A program made the translations under genes and the position numbers. DNA of 64,000 nucleotides, taken from the NCBI GenBank assembly GCA_050950465.1, contig JBMNHQ010000001.1:124001-188000 (forward strand). Reading direction: 5' to 3'. A model generated the notes under the pieces. That model was not told where the DNA came from, did no database searches, and was given only the letters and a program-made list of their open reading frames with translations. The stretch comes from CAZRIZ01 sp050950465. Its GTDB lineage: Bacteria > Patescibacteriota > Saccharimonadia > Saccharimonadales > Saccharimonadaceae. Below, in pieces: positions 1 to 7,488 of this stretch. Position 1 is the first letter of the stretch, and every line of letters begins with the position of its first letter.

Positions 1-1
1 T

Positions 2-598
2 GCTAATTTAGGTGTACAAGCTGCCCTAACCGGACATATGGTATTTTCTACCCTTCACACCAACGACGCTGCTACCTGCTTACCTCGTCTTTTAGATATG
101 CAGATTGAGCCATTTTTAATCGCCTCAACCGTTAACGCTGTCATTGGTCAGCGTTTGGTGCGACGCCTATGCAAGAGCTGTCGTGAACGTATCGCAGTTG
201 ATGCTAAATTAGATAATCAACATAAGGTTATGTTACAAGACATTGAAACGCCCATAGAAAAATTACACGAACTAGAAAAACAGGCTCTGGAAGATGGCGT
301 AGGTGAATCAGCTAAAGAACTATCCACTACCAAAACCAAAATTGAGTATATTTGGCTACCCCACGAAGGTGGTTGCGACGAATGTAATCACACTGGCTAC
401 AAGGGTCGTGTCGGTATCTATGAAGTACTAGATAATACTTTAGCTATACAAAAATTAATCATGTCTAACGCTACCGCTAGTGAGATCAACGCTCAGGCAT
501 TAGCCGATGGTATGGTCGACATGAAAACTGACGGAATTATCAAGGCTATCAGGGGTGATACCTCGCTTGAAGAAGTTTACAGCGCCACCAAGGATTAA
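2..598 (+). CDS. pilB: Type IV pilus assembly ATPase PilB/GspE, 3' part
   Basis: C-terminal part of the hexameric ATPase that powers type IV pilus extension; the 5' part lies before the window and the frame is open from base 2. Visible are the family His-box stretch STLHTNDA, the following RLLDM...EPFLIAS segment, and the tetracysteine zinc motif formed by CKSC and CDEC ahead of GYKGRVGIYEVL. An insert of about 50 residues between the two Cys pairs is Lys/Glu-rich. It is followed 11 nt later by pilC with a strong AGGAGAG ribosome site, so this is an upstream gene of the pilus operon. A GspE or PilT label is possible on domain grounds, but the zinc motif and the pilC-M-N-O context favour PilB. 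Confidence 0.93.
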   Translation, partial: ANLGVQAALTGHMVFSTLHTNDAATCLPRLLDMQIEPFLIASTVNAVIGQRLVRRLCKSCRERIAVDAKLDNQHKVMLQDIETPIEKLHELEKQALEDGVGESAKELSTTKTKIEYIWLPHEGGCDECNHTGYKGRVGIYEVLDNTLAIQKLIMSNATASEINAQALADGMVDMKTDGIIKAIRGDTSLEEVYSATKD

Positions 599-609
599 GA
601 GGAGAGAGA

Positions 610-1824
610 ATGATTTTTAGTTATCGCGCCATTGACAAGAAAAATAATATTATCGACGGTACTGTTGAGGCATCTGACGAAAAGGCTGCACTAGAAGCCA
701 TCCGTAAAATTGGTTATCGACCACTTTCCGTCAAAAAGAGTCGAGCAGGCAGTGCTCCATTTAGTAAGGGCAAGGGTGGCAAAATGAAGAAAGACGAGCT
801 AGTTATGTTTACTCGTCAACTTTCCGCCATGGTCAGTGCGGGTGTCCCTTTAGTACGAAGTTTACATTCACTAGCAGGTGGCTCCGATAGTAAGTTAACC
901 GTTGCAGTCAGAGATGTGGCCGACCAGATTGAAGGTGGTTATAGTTTCTCTGATGCTCTAGCTGGTCATCCCGATATTTTTGATGATATCTATGTCAATA
1001 TGGTGCGTGCTGGAGAGGCTGCTGGTATTTTAGACGACATTCTAAAACGTCTCGCTATTCAACAAGAAAAATCAGCCTCTATCCGTAAAAAGGTTAAATC
1101 TGCCATGGCTTATCCAAAAGTTTTAATAGCAATTATGTTTATTGCCTTTTTCGGCCTAATGCTCTTTGTTATCCCACAGATTGGTGAAATTACCTCCAAG
1201 ATGACCGATGGTAAAGGTGAGTTACCTGGTATTACTAAGGTTATGATGGCTATTAGTGCTTTTGTTATCAAATGGTGGTTTATCATCTTTCCACTACTAG
1301 CTGGTATATTTTTTGGTGTTAAAAAATATCTCAAAACCCCTAGAGGCAAAGTTCAATTTGACACCTTAGTCCTAAAAGTTCCTGCTATCAAAAATATTAT
1401 GATGAAAATCGCTGTATCAAACTTTACCCGCACTTTCTCTTCATTAATTGGCGCTGGTGTTTCGGTTATAAAAGCTCTTGAGGTGGCATCTAACGCTATC
1501 GGCAACTCTGTTTATCAACAATCCTTGATAACCGCTGTCGATGGTGTTAAAAATGGCAAACAATTATCTGAAGTATTAAGTGAAGATAAACTGTGGCCCG
1601 AGATTGTTGGGCAAATGCTAGCTGTCGGCGAAGAGACTGGTAGTACCGATAGTGTACTAGTCAAAGTAGCTGACTTTTATGACGAAGAAGTTGATCTAGC
1701 TATCGATCAAATTGCTAATATTATCGAGCCAGTCATGATTGTCTTGATGGGTGGTATGGTTGGTTTAATTGCCGCCAGCGTACTCCTGCCAATCACTGGT
1801 ATGTCGAAAGATATTGGTGGTTAA
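610..1824 (+). CDS. pilC: Type IV pilus inner-membrane platform protein PilC/GspF
   Basis: A 404-residue polytopic platform protein that couples the cytoplasmic ATPase to pilin assembly. Two GspF domains are seen: one near residues 65-190 (FTRQLSAMVSAGVPLVRSL) and a second near 265-390 (FTRTFSSLIGAGVSVIKAL). Hydrophobic segments lie at about 170-192, 215-240 and 370-395. Length and two-repeat layout match the family. The ATG has an ideal AGGAGAG site. After the stop there is a promoter for pilM, so the M-N-O genes may also be transcribed separately. Confidence 0.95.
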   Translation: MIFSYRAIDKKNNIIDGTVEASDEKAALEAIRKIGYRPLSVKKSRAGSAPFSKGKGGKMKKDELVMFTRQLSAMVSAGVPLVRSLHSLAGGSDSKLTVAVRDVADQIEGGYSFSDALAGHPDIFDDIYVNMVRAGEAAGILDDILKRLAIQQEKSASIRKKVKSAMAYPKVLIAIMFIAFFGLMLFVIPQIGEITSKMTDGKGELPGITKVMMAISAFVIKWWFIIFPLLAGIFFGVKKYLKTPRGKVQFDTLVLKVPAIKNIMMKIAVSNFTRTFSSLIGAGVSVIKALEVASNAIGNSVYQQSLITAVDGVKNGKQLSEVLSEDKLWPEIVGQMLAVGEETGSTDSVLVKVADFYDEEVDLAIDQIANIIEPVMIVLMGGMVGLIAASVLLPITGMSKDIGG

Positions 1825-1840
1825 GCCAATTTGGTTATGC

Positions 1841-1846
1841 TATAAT
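1841..1846 (+). promoter_or_regulatory. -10 box in front of pilM
   Basis: TATAAT preceded by TGC (extended -10 form), 32 nt before the GTG start of pilM and 16 nt after the pilC stop. It indicates an internal promoter of the pilus operon. Confidence 0.55.
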
Positions 1847-1878
1847 ACGAACTATTAAAACGAGTGGGTATATAAACG

Positions 1879-2928
1879 GTGAGAAGTTTTTTCAAGACAA
1901 AAACCAATCTAGGTATTGACATCAGCCCTAACGGGCTACGTCTAATGGAGATTAGGGCTACTAAGAAACCGCAAGTTTTAGCTTATGCCACTGTCGATTT
2001 ACCACGTGATAAAGTCACCAGCTCACTAGAGAATTCTGATAGTTATTTAGAAAGTAAATTAGTCGAGCTTATTAGCAATAAATTGGTTGGTAAACTATCA
2101 GGTTATTACACTTCAGTTAGTATACCAACCGCCAATACCTTTTCTCGTGTTATTCGTCTACCGATTGAGGCCGAAAAAGACCTAGCTAGCACGATTGACC
2201 TAGAAATCGAACAATATATCCCTGTTCCGAAAGATCTATTAATGGTTGATTATTCCATCACCTCTCGTACTAATAAGAACCTCGAAGTTCTGATTTGTGC
2301 GACACCAAAGAATATCGTCGGTCGAGTAGTTGATATTGTTCGCTCAGCCCAGCTTGAGCCAGTCTTGATTGAGCCTAGCATGCACTCAATATCCCGTTTA
2401 CTCTATGAAAATGAGGCTGGTTACTTGCGCACTATCGTGCTCGATATTGGGCTAACCGGTACTGATATTGCTGTACTGGACAAGATTATTAAGGCTACTA
2501 GTAGTATTCAGATTGGCGGCAACACCTTTACCATGTCAATCGCTCGAAATATGGACATAACCGTTGAAAAAGCTCATCAATTAAAGCTGCTCAAAGGTTT
2601 TAACAAAAGCCCAGAGCAGAAAGATATCACCAACGCCCTCAAACCAGATATGGAAGTTATCATTGCTGAGATTAAGAAACTGATCCGCTATCATGAAGAA
2701 CGGTTAGAAGGAGAGCCGATTGAACAGATTATTATCACTGGCGTTGGTAGTAACGTTGCTGGCTTAGGTGATTACTTTACTAATGCACTTTATTTGCCCG
2801 TGCGTCTGGCTAATCCTTGGCAAGATGTCAATTTCAAACACTTACCACGACCAAAGCGTATTCTGATCTCTCGCTATATTACTGTAGCTGGCGCTGCCAT
2901 GGCTGGCCCTAAGGAGGCTATATTATGA
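1879..2928 (+). CDS. pilM: Type IV pilus assembly protein PilM (actin-like)
   Basis: A 349-residue cytoplasmic actin-fold ATPase that binds the N terminus of PilN and helps build the pilus alignment complex. Seen are the N-terminal GIDISPNGLRLMEI nucleotide-binding strand, the phosphate-2 type motif DIGLTGTDIAVLD near residue 194, and the late GVGSNVAGL motif. The start is GTG. The stop TGA overlaps the ATG of pilN (ATGA), the usual sign of translational coupling. It also shows that TGA is a true stop in this genome. Confidence 0.93.
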   Translation: MRSFFKTKTNLGIDISPNGLRLMEIRATKKPQVLAYATVDLPRDKVTSSLENSDSYLESKLVELISNKLVGKLSGYYTSVSIPTANTFSRVIRLPIEAEKDLASTIDLEIEQYIPVPKDLLMVDYSITSRTNKNLEVLICATPKNIVGRVVDIVRSAQLEPVLIEPSMHSISRLLYENEAGYLRTIVLDIGLTGTDIAVLDKIIKATSSIQIGGNTFTMSIARNMDITVEKAHQLKLLKGFNKSPEQKDITNALKPDMEVIIAEIKKLIRYHEERLEGEPIEQIIITGVGSNVAGLGDYFTNALYLPVRLANPWQDVNFKHLPRPKRILISRYITVAGAAMAGPKEAIL

Positions 2929-3470
2929 TTAATCTACTACCTCCTGAAAATAAGAAACAACTACGCGCTTCAATACATAACACCATTCTGCGCAATTATA
3001 TTGGAGTGTTGTTAGCCTCTATAGTAGTTTACGCTGCTGCGTTTGGCTTCGTTTATATTAAAATCAAACAAAGCCAAGATATTTATCGTGAAGAAGAAGC
3101 TAGTAATAACCAACGTGTGGTGGAATATGAAGAAGTTAAAAAAGACGCCACAGAGCTAAGCAATAACCTCAAGCACACTAAGACAGTTTTGGACCAACGG
3201 GTTGATTATTCCAAAGTTTTATTTGAAATCGCAAAAATTCTACCTGAAGGTGTCTCAATTAACGCTGTTCAATTAGAATCAAAGTTATTTGAAGGTGAGA
3301 AGTCTCTAGAAGTTAATTTGGTTGATTCAAATCAGGCCGCCGATATCAAGAAATTATTCGAAGATTCAGGCTTATTTAAGTCAGTTGTGATTGTGAGTGT
3401 TGTCAACACTGATCAAATCATAAAAGCCAATTTTAGCGTTGTATTTAATCGACAGGGGTTTGGGCTATGA
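2925..3470 (+). CDS. pilN: Type IV pilus assembly protein PilN
   Basis: A 181-residue bitopic inner-membrane protein. It begins with the PilM-binding INLLPPENK motif (family consensus INLLP), has one transmembrane segment at about residues 25-47, a coiled-coil region at about 50-95 and a C-terminal ferredoxin-like domain. It overlaps pilM and pilO by 4 nt each, giving a tightly coupled M-N-O cassette. Confidence 0.92.
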   Translation: MINLLPPENKKQLRASIHNTILRNYIGVLLASIVVYAAAFGFVYIKIKQSQDIYREEEASNNQRVVEYEEVKKDATELSNNLKHTKTVLDQRVDYSKVLFEIAKILPEGVSINAVQLESKLFEGEKSLEVNLVDSNQAADIKKLFEDSGLFKSVVIVSVVNTDQIIKANFSVVFNRQGFGL

Positions 3471-4021
3471 ACAAAAAAACTACGCCAACAACTATACGCA
3501 CAATTTTGATTATTGTGATCGTCTTGATCGTCGGCGGAACTATTGCCCTCTTTTTTCTAGGATTAAAAGAGGTACGACAACTGGCTGATGAAACTAATCT
3601 ACTAGCTCGCAAAGCTAAAGCTAGTGAAGATAATGTTACCCGCATGGAGCAGCTTAAAGAGCGCTACGCTGAAGTATCTTATATTGAACCAACTGTCGAA
3701 AAGATGGTGGCTTCACAGGCTCAGCATCGTTATCAGGACAATACCATCAATATTCTTAACGATTACGCCTATAAAGCTGGCATCAAGATTGCACAAATCA
3801 GCTTTACGGCCGCTAAAGACGTCGTTTCTACTTCTAAAGCTAAGAGCACCCTCATTACTATTACGCTTGAAAACCCCATTGACTACAATAGTTTTATTCG
3901 CTTCATGCGTTTAGTTGAAGGTGGTTTAAGTCAGATGCAAATCCTACGAGTCGACGTTAGGAAAGAGAAAGATAATAACATCACGGTCGGTGCTATGACC
4001 ATAGCTATTTATGTCAAATAA
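3467..4021 (+). CDS. pilO: Type IV pilus assembly protein PilO
   Basis: A 184-residue bitopic membrane protein expected to dimerise with PilN. One transmembrane helix at about residues 12-33 is followed by a coiled coil (LADETNLLARKAKASEDNV region) and a ferredoxin-like C-terminal domain. Identity rests on size, topology and position directly after pilN. The reading frame ends 11 nt inside the next gene. Confidence 0.85.
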   Translation: MNKKTTPTTIRTILIIVIVLIVGGTIALFFLGLKEVRQLADETNLLARKAKASEDNVTRMEQLKERYAEVSYIEPTVEKMVASQAQHRYQDNTINILNDYAYKAGIKIAQISFTAAKDVVSTSKAKSTLITITLENPIDYNSFIRFMRLVEGGLSQMQILRVDVRKEKDNNITVGAMTIAIYVK

Positions 4022-4406
4022 AACTAAACCAAAGACTACTAAGCCTAAAGCTAAGACTAAAGCTAAAGCCAAAGCTCCAGCGATTAAACAACAGGTTAAT
4101 AAAAAAGCTAGAGGCAGGGCTGAACGCGAAGCTAGTCAAGATCTTAAAAAGATGACCGATTGGCTAAGGCAACGCCAAGGTTTTATTGCCGTCTTGGTTT
4201 TGATGGCTATACTTGGCGCTATCATCATACTGCTTTCAAGTATTTTCAATCATGCCAACGACACTAGCGGAGATCTCGAACTCGATACCGATATCTATTT
4301 TGATCAGAAGACTATTGAGCAAATTATTGAACTTGATAAGGTTGACGGACAAATTCCAGTAGTTGACGATTCTAGCGGACGCATCAACCCTTTTTCCGAT
4401 CAATGA
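4011..4406 (+). CDS. Small Lys/Ala-rich membrane protein in pilus operon
   Basis: 131 residues. The first 45 are very rich in Lys, Ala, Thr and Pro and look disordered; one transmembrane helix lies at about 58-80, followed by a short acidic tail ending in GRINPFSDQ. It overlaps the end of pilO, in the position where other bacteria carry the lipoprotein PilP. No lipobox is present and I cannot claim homology. A role as a lineage-specific partner of PilNO is an inference from position and topology. Confidence 0.7.
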   Translation: MSNKTKPKTTKPKAKTKAKAKAPAIKQQVNKKARGRAEREASQDLKKMTDWLRQRQGFIAVLVLMAILGAIIILLSSIFNHANDTSGDLELDTDIYFDQKTIEQIIELDKVDGQIPVVDDSSGRINPFSDQ

Positions 4407-4412
4407 TACAAT
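4407..4412 (+). promoter_or_regulatory. -10 box close to the PRC-barrel gene start
   Basis: TACAAT (overlapping TATAAA at 4412-4417) 5-10 nt before the ATG at 4423, with no Shine-Dalgarno between. It fits a leaderless transcript. Confidence 0.4.
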
Positions 4413-4422
4413 ATAAACAAGT

Positions 4423-5022
4423 ATGTTAATTTTTGGTTCTGATCTCAAAGGCAAGCCAGTTCTCAGCCTACACACTAGCACACCAATTGCTCTATTAGAT
4501 GAGCCGGTTATTAATCCTTACAACCTAAAGATTATGGCTTTTAAATTGACTGGGCCAAGGTTAAGTAATCCAGAAGATTCCTATTTACTAATTCAAGACA
4601 TTCGCGAAATTAGTCCAATTGGACTAATTGTTAACTCTAGTGATGAAATTATTGGGCGAGAAGATGTAATCAAACTTAAAGAGACTATTGAGTTAGGCTT
4701 CAATTTAATTAATACTAAGGTGGTTAGTAAAGACGGTATTAAATTAGGTAAAGTCACTAGCTATACTCTTAGTCTACCTACCATGTCAGTTGAACAAATC
4801 CTAGTAGAGCGACCTTTCTTTAAATCTTTGATTGATCCAGAGTTAATGATCCATCGCTCAAAAATTGTGGAGATTACCAATGAGCAAATTACAGTTGAAG
4901 AAGAAAAAGAAAAACCAAAGGCTAAACAACCAGCTAAAGGTAAAATCGAACCAATCGGTGAATTTGTTAACCCGTTTCGTAAAGACCCAGAGTTGGAAAA
5001 TAGTAGCGAAACTAAATCTTAA
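4423..5022 (+). CDS. PRC-barrel domain protein
   Basis: 199 residues with two PRC-barrel-like halves. The first starts at LKGKPVLSLHTSTPIA and the second at INTKVVSKDGIKLGKV. Residues 150-199 form a charged, probably disordered tail rich in Lys, Glu and Pro, ending with an NPFRKDPE motif that recalls the INPF tail of the preceding protein. PRC barrels occur in RimM and in small adaptor proteins; the exact role here is unknown. It is the last gene of the pilus cluster and converges with recX, overlapping it by 4 nt. Confidence 0.75.
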   Translation: MLIFGSDLKGKPVLSLHTSTPIALLDEPVINPYNLKIMAFKLTGPRLSNPEDSYLLIQDIREISPIGLIVNSSDEIIGREDVIKLKETIELGFNLINTKVVSKDGIKLGKVTSYTLSLPTMSVEQILVERPFFKSLIDPELMIHRSKIVEITNEQITVEEEKEKPKAKQPAKGKIEPIGEFVNPFRKDPELENSSETKS

Positions 5023-5654
5023 TCTTCAGCCACCACTTTGCGCACATCATCGTAATTGAAACCCTGCCGAACTAAATAAGCAATTAGCTTTTGATCGTCG
5101 CTGTAGCGTGCACGCTTTTTGCGGAGCATCTTTTGAAGTTCAGTTTGATCGTCGCGCACTGATTCGTCTAGAACTTGCTTAATTATGTTGGTAGCCACGC
5201 CCTTTCGGCGCAAATCTTGCTCCAAACGCCTTCGGCTAACACCCTTTTTAATAAATCGATTTTCTACCCACCATGTTGTGAATTTTACATCATCCAAATA
5301 GCTCTTCTCCAGTAATCGATTAACTACACGATCAGTCAATTCGGATGGTAGGCCAGCGGTTTTTTTACCCGACTTCAGTAGTTTAGGTTGGGATTTTTTC
5401 CAAAGGTAATCACGCACTTCCCGCACTGAACGCGGCCGAATAAAACAATAGTTCAGCGCCTGAGCGTATAGCTTGCCAAATTGGCTTTCAATTTCTAACT
5501 CTGCCAACCGATTCTCGTCAATTTCCAAACCAACTTTTAAACCCAAGTCAACAATTTGACTAATATCTAAACCAAATCGAAATCTATCATCAATAAAAAC
5601 ATTAATTCGATCAGAATTTTTAACTTGGGCAGTCAATTTGGTAATTTTCATCAC
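5019..5654 (-). CDS. recX: RecA regulator RecX
   Basis: 211 residues, Lys/Arg-rich, made of three-helix repeats typical of RecX (RPRSVREVRDYLWKK; LEKSYLDDVKFTTWWVENR; GVSRRRLEQDLRRKGV). The family binds RecA filaments and modulates recombinase activity. It is the third gene of a recA-hydrolase-recX unit; its start overlaps the preceding stop by 4 nt (ATGA), which supports co-expression with recA. Confidence 0.9.
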   Translation of the reverse strand: MMKITKLTAQVKNSDRINVFIDDRFRFGLDISQIVDLGLKVGLEIDENRLAELEIESQFGKLYAQALNYCFIRPRSVREVRDYLWKKSQPKLLKSGKKTAGLPSELTDRVVNRLLEKSYLDDVKFTTWWVENRFIKKGVSRRRLEQDLRRKGVATNIIKQVLDESVRDDQTELQKMLRKKRARYSDDQKLIAYLVRQGFNYDDVRKVVAED

Positions 5655-6241
5655 CCAATTAAACCATCTCGCCTTAGCACCGTCATTATGAAAGGCAATT
5701 CCGTCAATTCAGACTCAACACTCAAGTGATGACCACCAGAGACTGTTATAAACTCACCACCTAATTTTCCTGACAACTGCTTGGCATCGCTATATGAGCA
5801 ATACGGGTCGTTGTCACCATGCAAGAAATAAAACTTATTAGCTTTGTCTTTAATCTTCATCAAATCGAAGGGTTTCTGGGGTAGAATATTTGCAAACTGC
5901 TCTGGATTATACCAACCAATACTCTTTACCATATCATCGTTTAAAAACACACCAACCAAAACCGCCGCTCGGACTTTCGGGAACCAATCCGCTTCTAACA
6001 AATGCAGAATCATCGTTGAGCCAGATGAGTGGCCAACTAAGATATCGTAATTTAAATCTTGGTAATTATCACGTAAATATTGCCCCCATAGCTGCGCATT
6101 TGGATAGTGATTATCAGGAAATTGTGGCGCAACCACTTCATAACCAGACACCTCAAGCTGCTTTTTAAGCCAAGGCTGCCAATGATCATCCGGCGCACCA
6201 TCAGTGCCGTGAATAATTAGGGCACGTTTTTTGTCGCTCAT
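5651..6241 (-). CDS. RBBP9/YdeN-type alpha/beta hydrolase
   Basis: 196 residues. The N-terminal IIHGTDGAPDDHWQPWL segment, the nucleophile elbow GHSSGS (Ser near residue 73), Asp in HGDNDPYCSY and His in GGHHLS make a complete Ser-Asp-His triad, as in the RBBP9/YdeN serine hydrolases. Substrate unknown. It is placed between recA and recX: its ATG overlaps the recA stop (TAATG) and its stop overlaps the recX start, so the three genes are translationally linked, an unusual insertion into the common recA-recX pair. Confidence 0.85.
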   Translation of the reverse strand: MSDKKRALIIHGTDGAPDDHWQPWLKKQLEVSGYEVVAPQFPDNHYPNAQLWGQYLRDNYQDLNYDILVGHSSGSTMILHLLEADWFPKVRAAVLVGVFLNDDMVKSIGWYNPEQFANILPQKPFDLMKIKDKANKFYFLHGDNDPYCSYSDAKQLSGKLGGEFITVSGGHHLSVESELTELPFIMTVLRRDGLIG

Positions 6242-7290
6242 TATTCAGCTTTTTCAGCAATTTTAGCACGGACGGCTTTATCAATCTCTGTTAGAACTTT
6301 TGGATTGTCTTTGAGATATTTTTTAGCAGCATCGCGTCCTTGACCAATCACTTCACCGTTGTACTTATAAAAGGCACCTGACTTTTCTATTACCTCATAT
6401 TGAGCCGCTAAATCGAGTGTATCGCCAGTCTGGGAAATACCTTCGTTGTACATAATATCAAATTCCGTCGTACGGAATGGTGGAGCAATCTTATTCTTAA
6501 CTACCTTAACTCTGGTACGATTGCCAACTATATCGTCACCAACTTTGATTTGCCCAATCCGACGGATATCAAGACGGACACTAGCATAAAACTTCAAGGC
6601 ATTACCACCAGTTGTAGTTTCGGGGTTGCCAAACATTACACCAATCTTCATGCGAATCTGGTTAATAAATACCACAGTGGCCTTAGATTTATTAATAATA
6701 CCAGTGAGTTTACGTAAAGCCTGGCTCATCAGACGTGCTTGTAGACCCATGTGTGAATCGCCCATATCACCATCGATTTCAGCTTGTGGCACCAGAGCTG
6801 CCACTGAGTCAACTACGATAATATCAACTGCATTAGAGCGCACTAAAGTGTCAACAATCTCTAGAGCTTGCTCGCCGTTATCAGGCTGAGAAATCAGTAG
6901 ATTTTCCGTATCAACACCTAGTTTTTTGGCATAAGCTGGGTCAAGCGCATGCTCCGCATCAACAAAGGCTGCCGTACCACCTGCTTTTTGCATCTCAGCG
7001 ATGGCATGAAGCGCTAAAGTAGTTTTACCAGAGCTTTCTGGTCCATAAATTTCAATAATTCGCCCTTTTGGATAACCACCACCCAACGCCAAGTCCAAAC
7101 TTAAAGCGCCCGATGAAAACAACTCCACATCAGCTTTATGATTCTCACCTAGTTTCATAATCGCACCATCGCCGTATTGTTTGGTAATCTGTGCTACCGC
7201 TAATTCTAAGGCTTGCTTTTTGCCACTATCAGCTGTTTCTTTTGTGTTTTTGCCCACTTTTTCTTTGGCTTTGGCCTTCTTTTCTGCCAT
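6241..7290 (-). CDS. recA: Recombinase RecA
   Basis: 349 residues, full length. Walker A GPESSGKTT is near residue 80, with the L1/L2 regions and ATP-cap residues of a normal RecA, and a short Lys-rich N-terminal extension (about 30 residues) ahead of the core. It catalyses homologous pairing and strand exchange. The ATG is preceded by GGGGAG at good spacing. Upstream lies a repeated promoter/palindrome element (7352-7413) that may control it. Confidence 0.98.
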   Translation of the reverse strand: MAEKKAKAKEKVGKNTKETADSGKKQALELAVAQITKQYGDGAIMKLGENHKADVELFSSGALSLDLALGGGYPKGRIIEIYGPESSGKTTLALHAIAEMQKAGGTAAFVDAEHALDPAYAKKLGVDTENLLISQPDNGEQALEIVDTLVRSNAVDIIVVDSVAALVPQAEIDGDMGDSHMGLQARLMSQALRKLTGIINKSKATVVFINQIRMKIGVMFGNPETTTGGNALKFYASVRLDIRRIGQIKVGDDIVGNRTRVKVVKNKIAPPFRTTEFDIMYNEGISQTGDTLDLAAQYEVIEKSGAFYKYNGEVIGQGRDAAKKYLKDNPKVLTEIDKAVRAKIAEKAE

Positions 7291-7351
7291 GACAATTCTC
7301 CCCTAATATCTTTATTTAGCTTGATTGTACTATATATAATTATACTACGTG

Positions 7352-7413
7352 TAATATGTCACACACTCAGAAAAGAAAACAAGTTTTCTTTTCGCTCGCA
7401 TACTAATATTATA
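7352..7413 (-). promoter_or_regulatory. Repeated promoter plus palindrome element, copy 1 (recA)
   Basis: Reading on the minus strand: TATAAT at 7413-7408, then CGAG, then a perfect 24-bp palindrome at 7393-7370 (GAAAAGAAAAC, TT, GTTTTCTTTTC), then GAGTGTG. A second copy at 40554-40615 matches at about 51 of 62 positions by hand alignment. The palindrome sits just after the expected transcription start, where a repressor would bind; in RNA it would form an 11-bp hairpin. Operator, leader hairpin or dispersed repeat are all possible. Confidence 0.6.
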
Positions 7414-7444
7414 CCGTTTTATAACGCTTTTCGCCACCAACCCA

Positions 7445-7468
7445 AAGCCCCCGATTGTTCGGGGGCTT
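7445..7468 (-). terminator. GC-rich hairpin after the Ig-repeat surface gene
   Basis: A 10-bp inverted repeat (AAGCCCCCGA / TCGGGGGCTT) with a 4-nt loop, 20 nt past the stop of the surface-protein gene. The T-run after the stem is weak, so it may also act as a block between the two genes. Confidence 0.6.
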
Positions 7469-7488
7469 GATGCTTCTTTAATTAAGTT

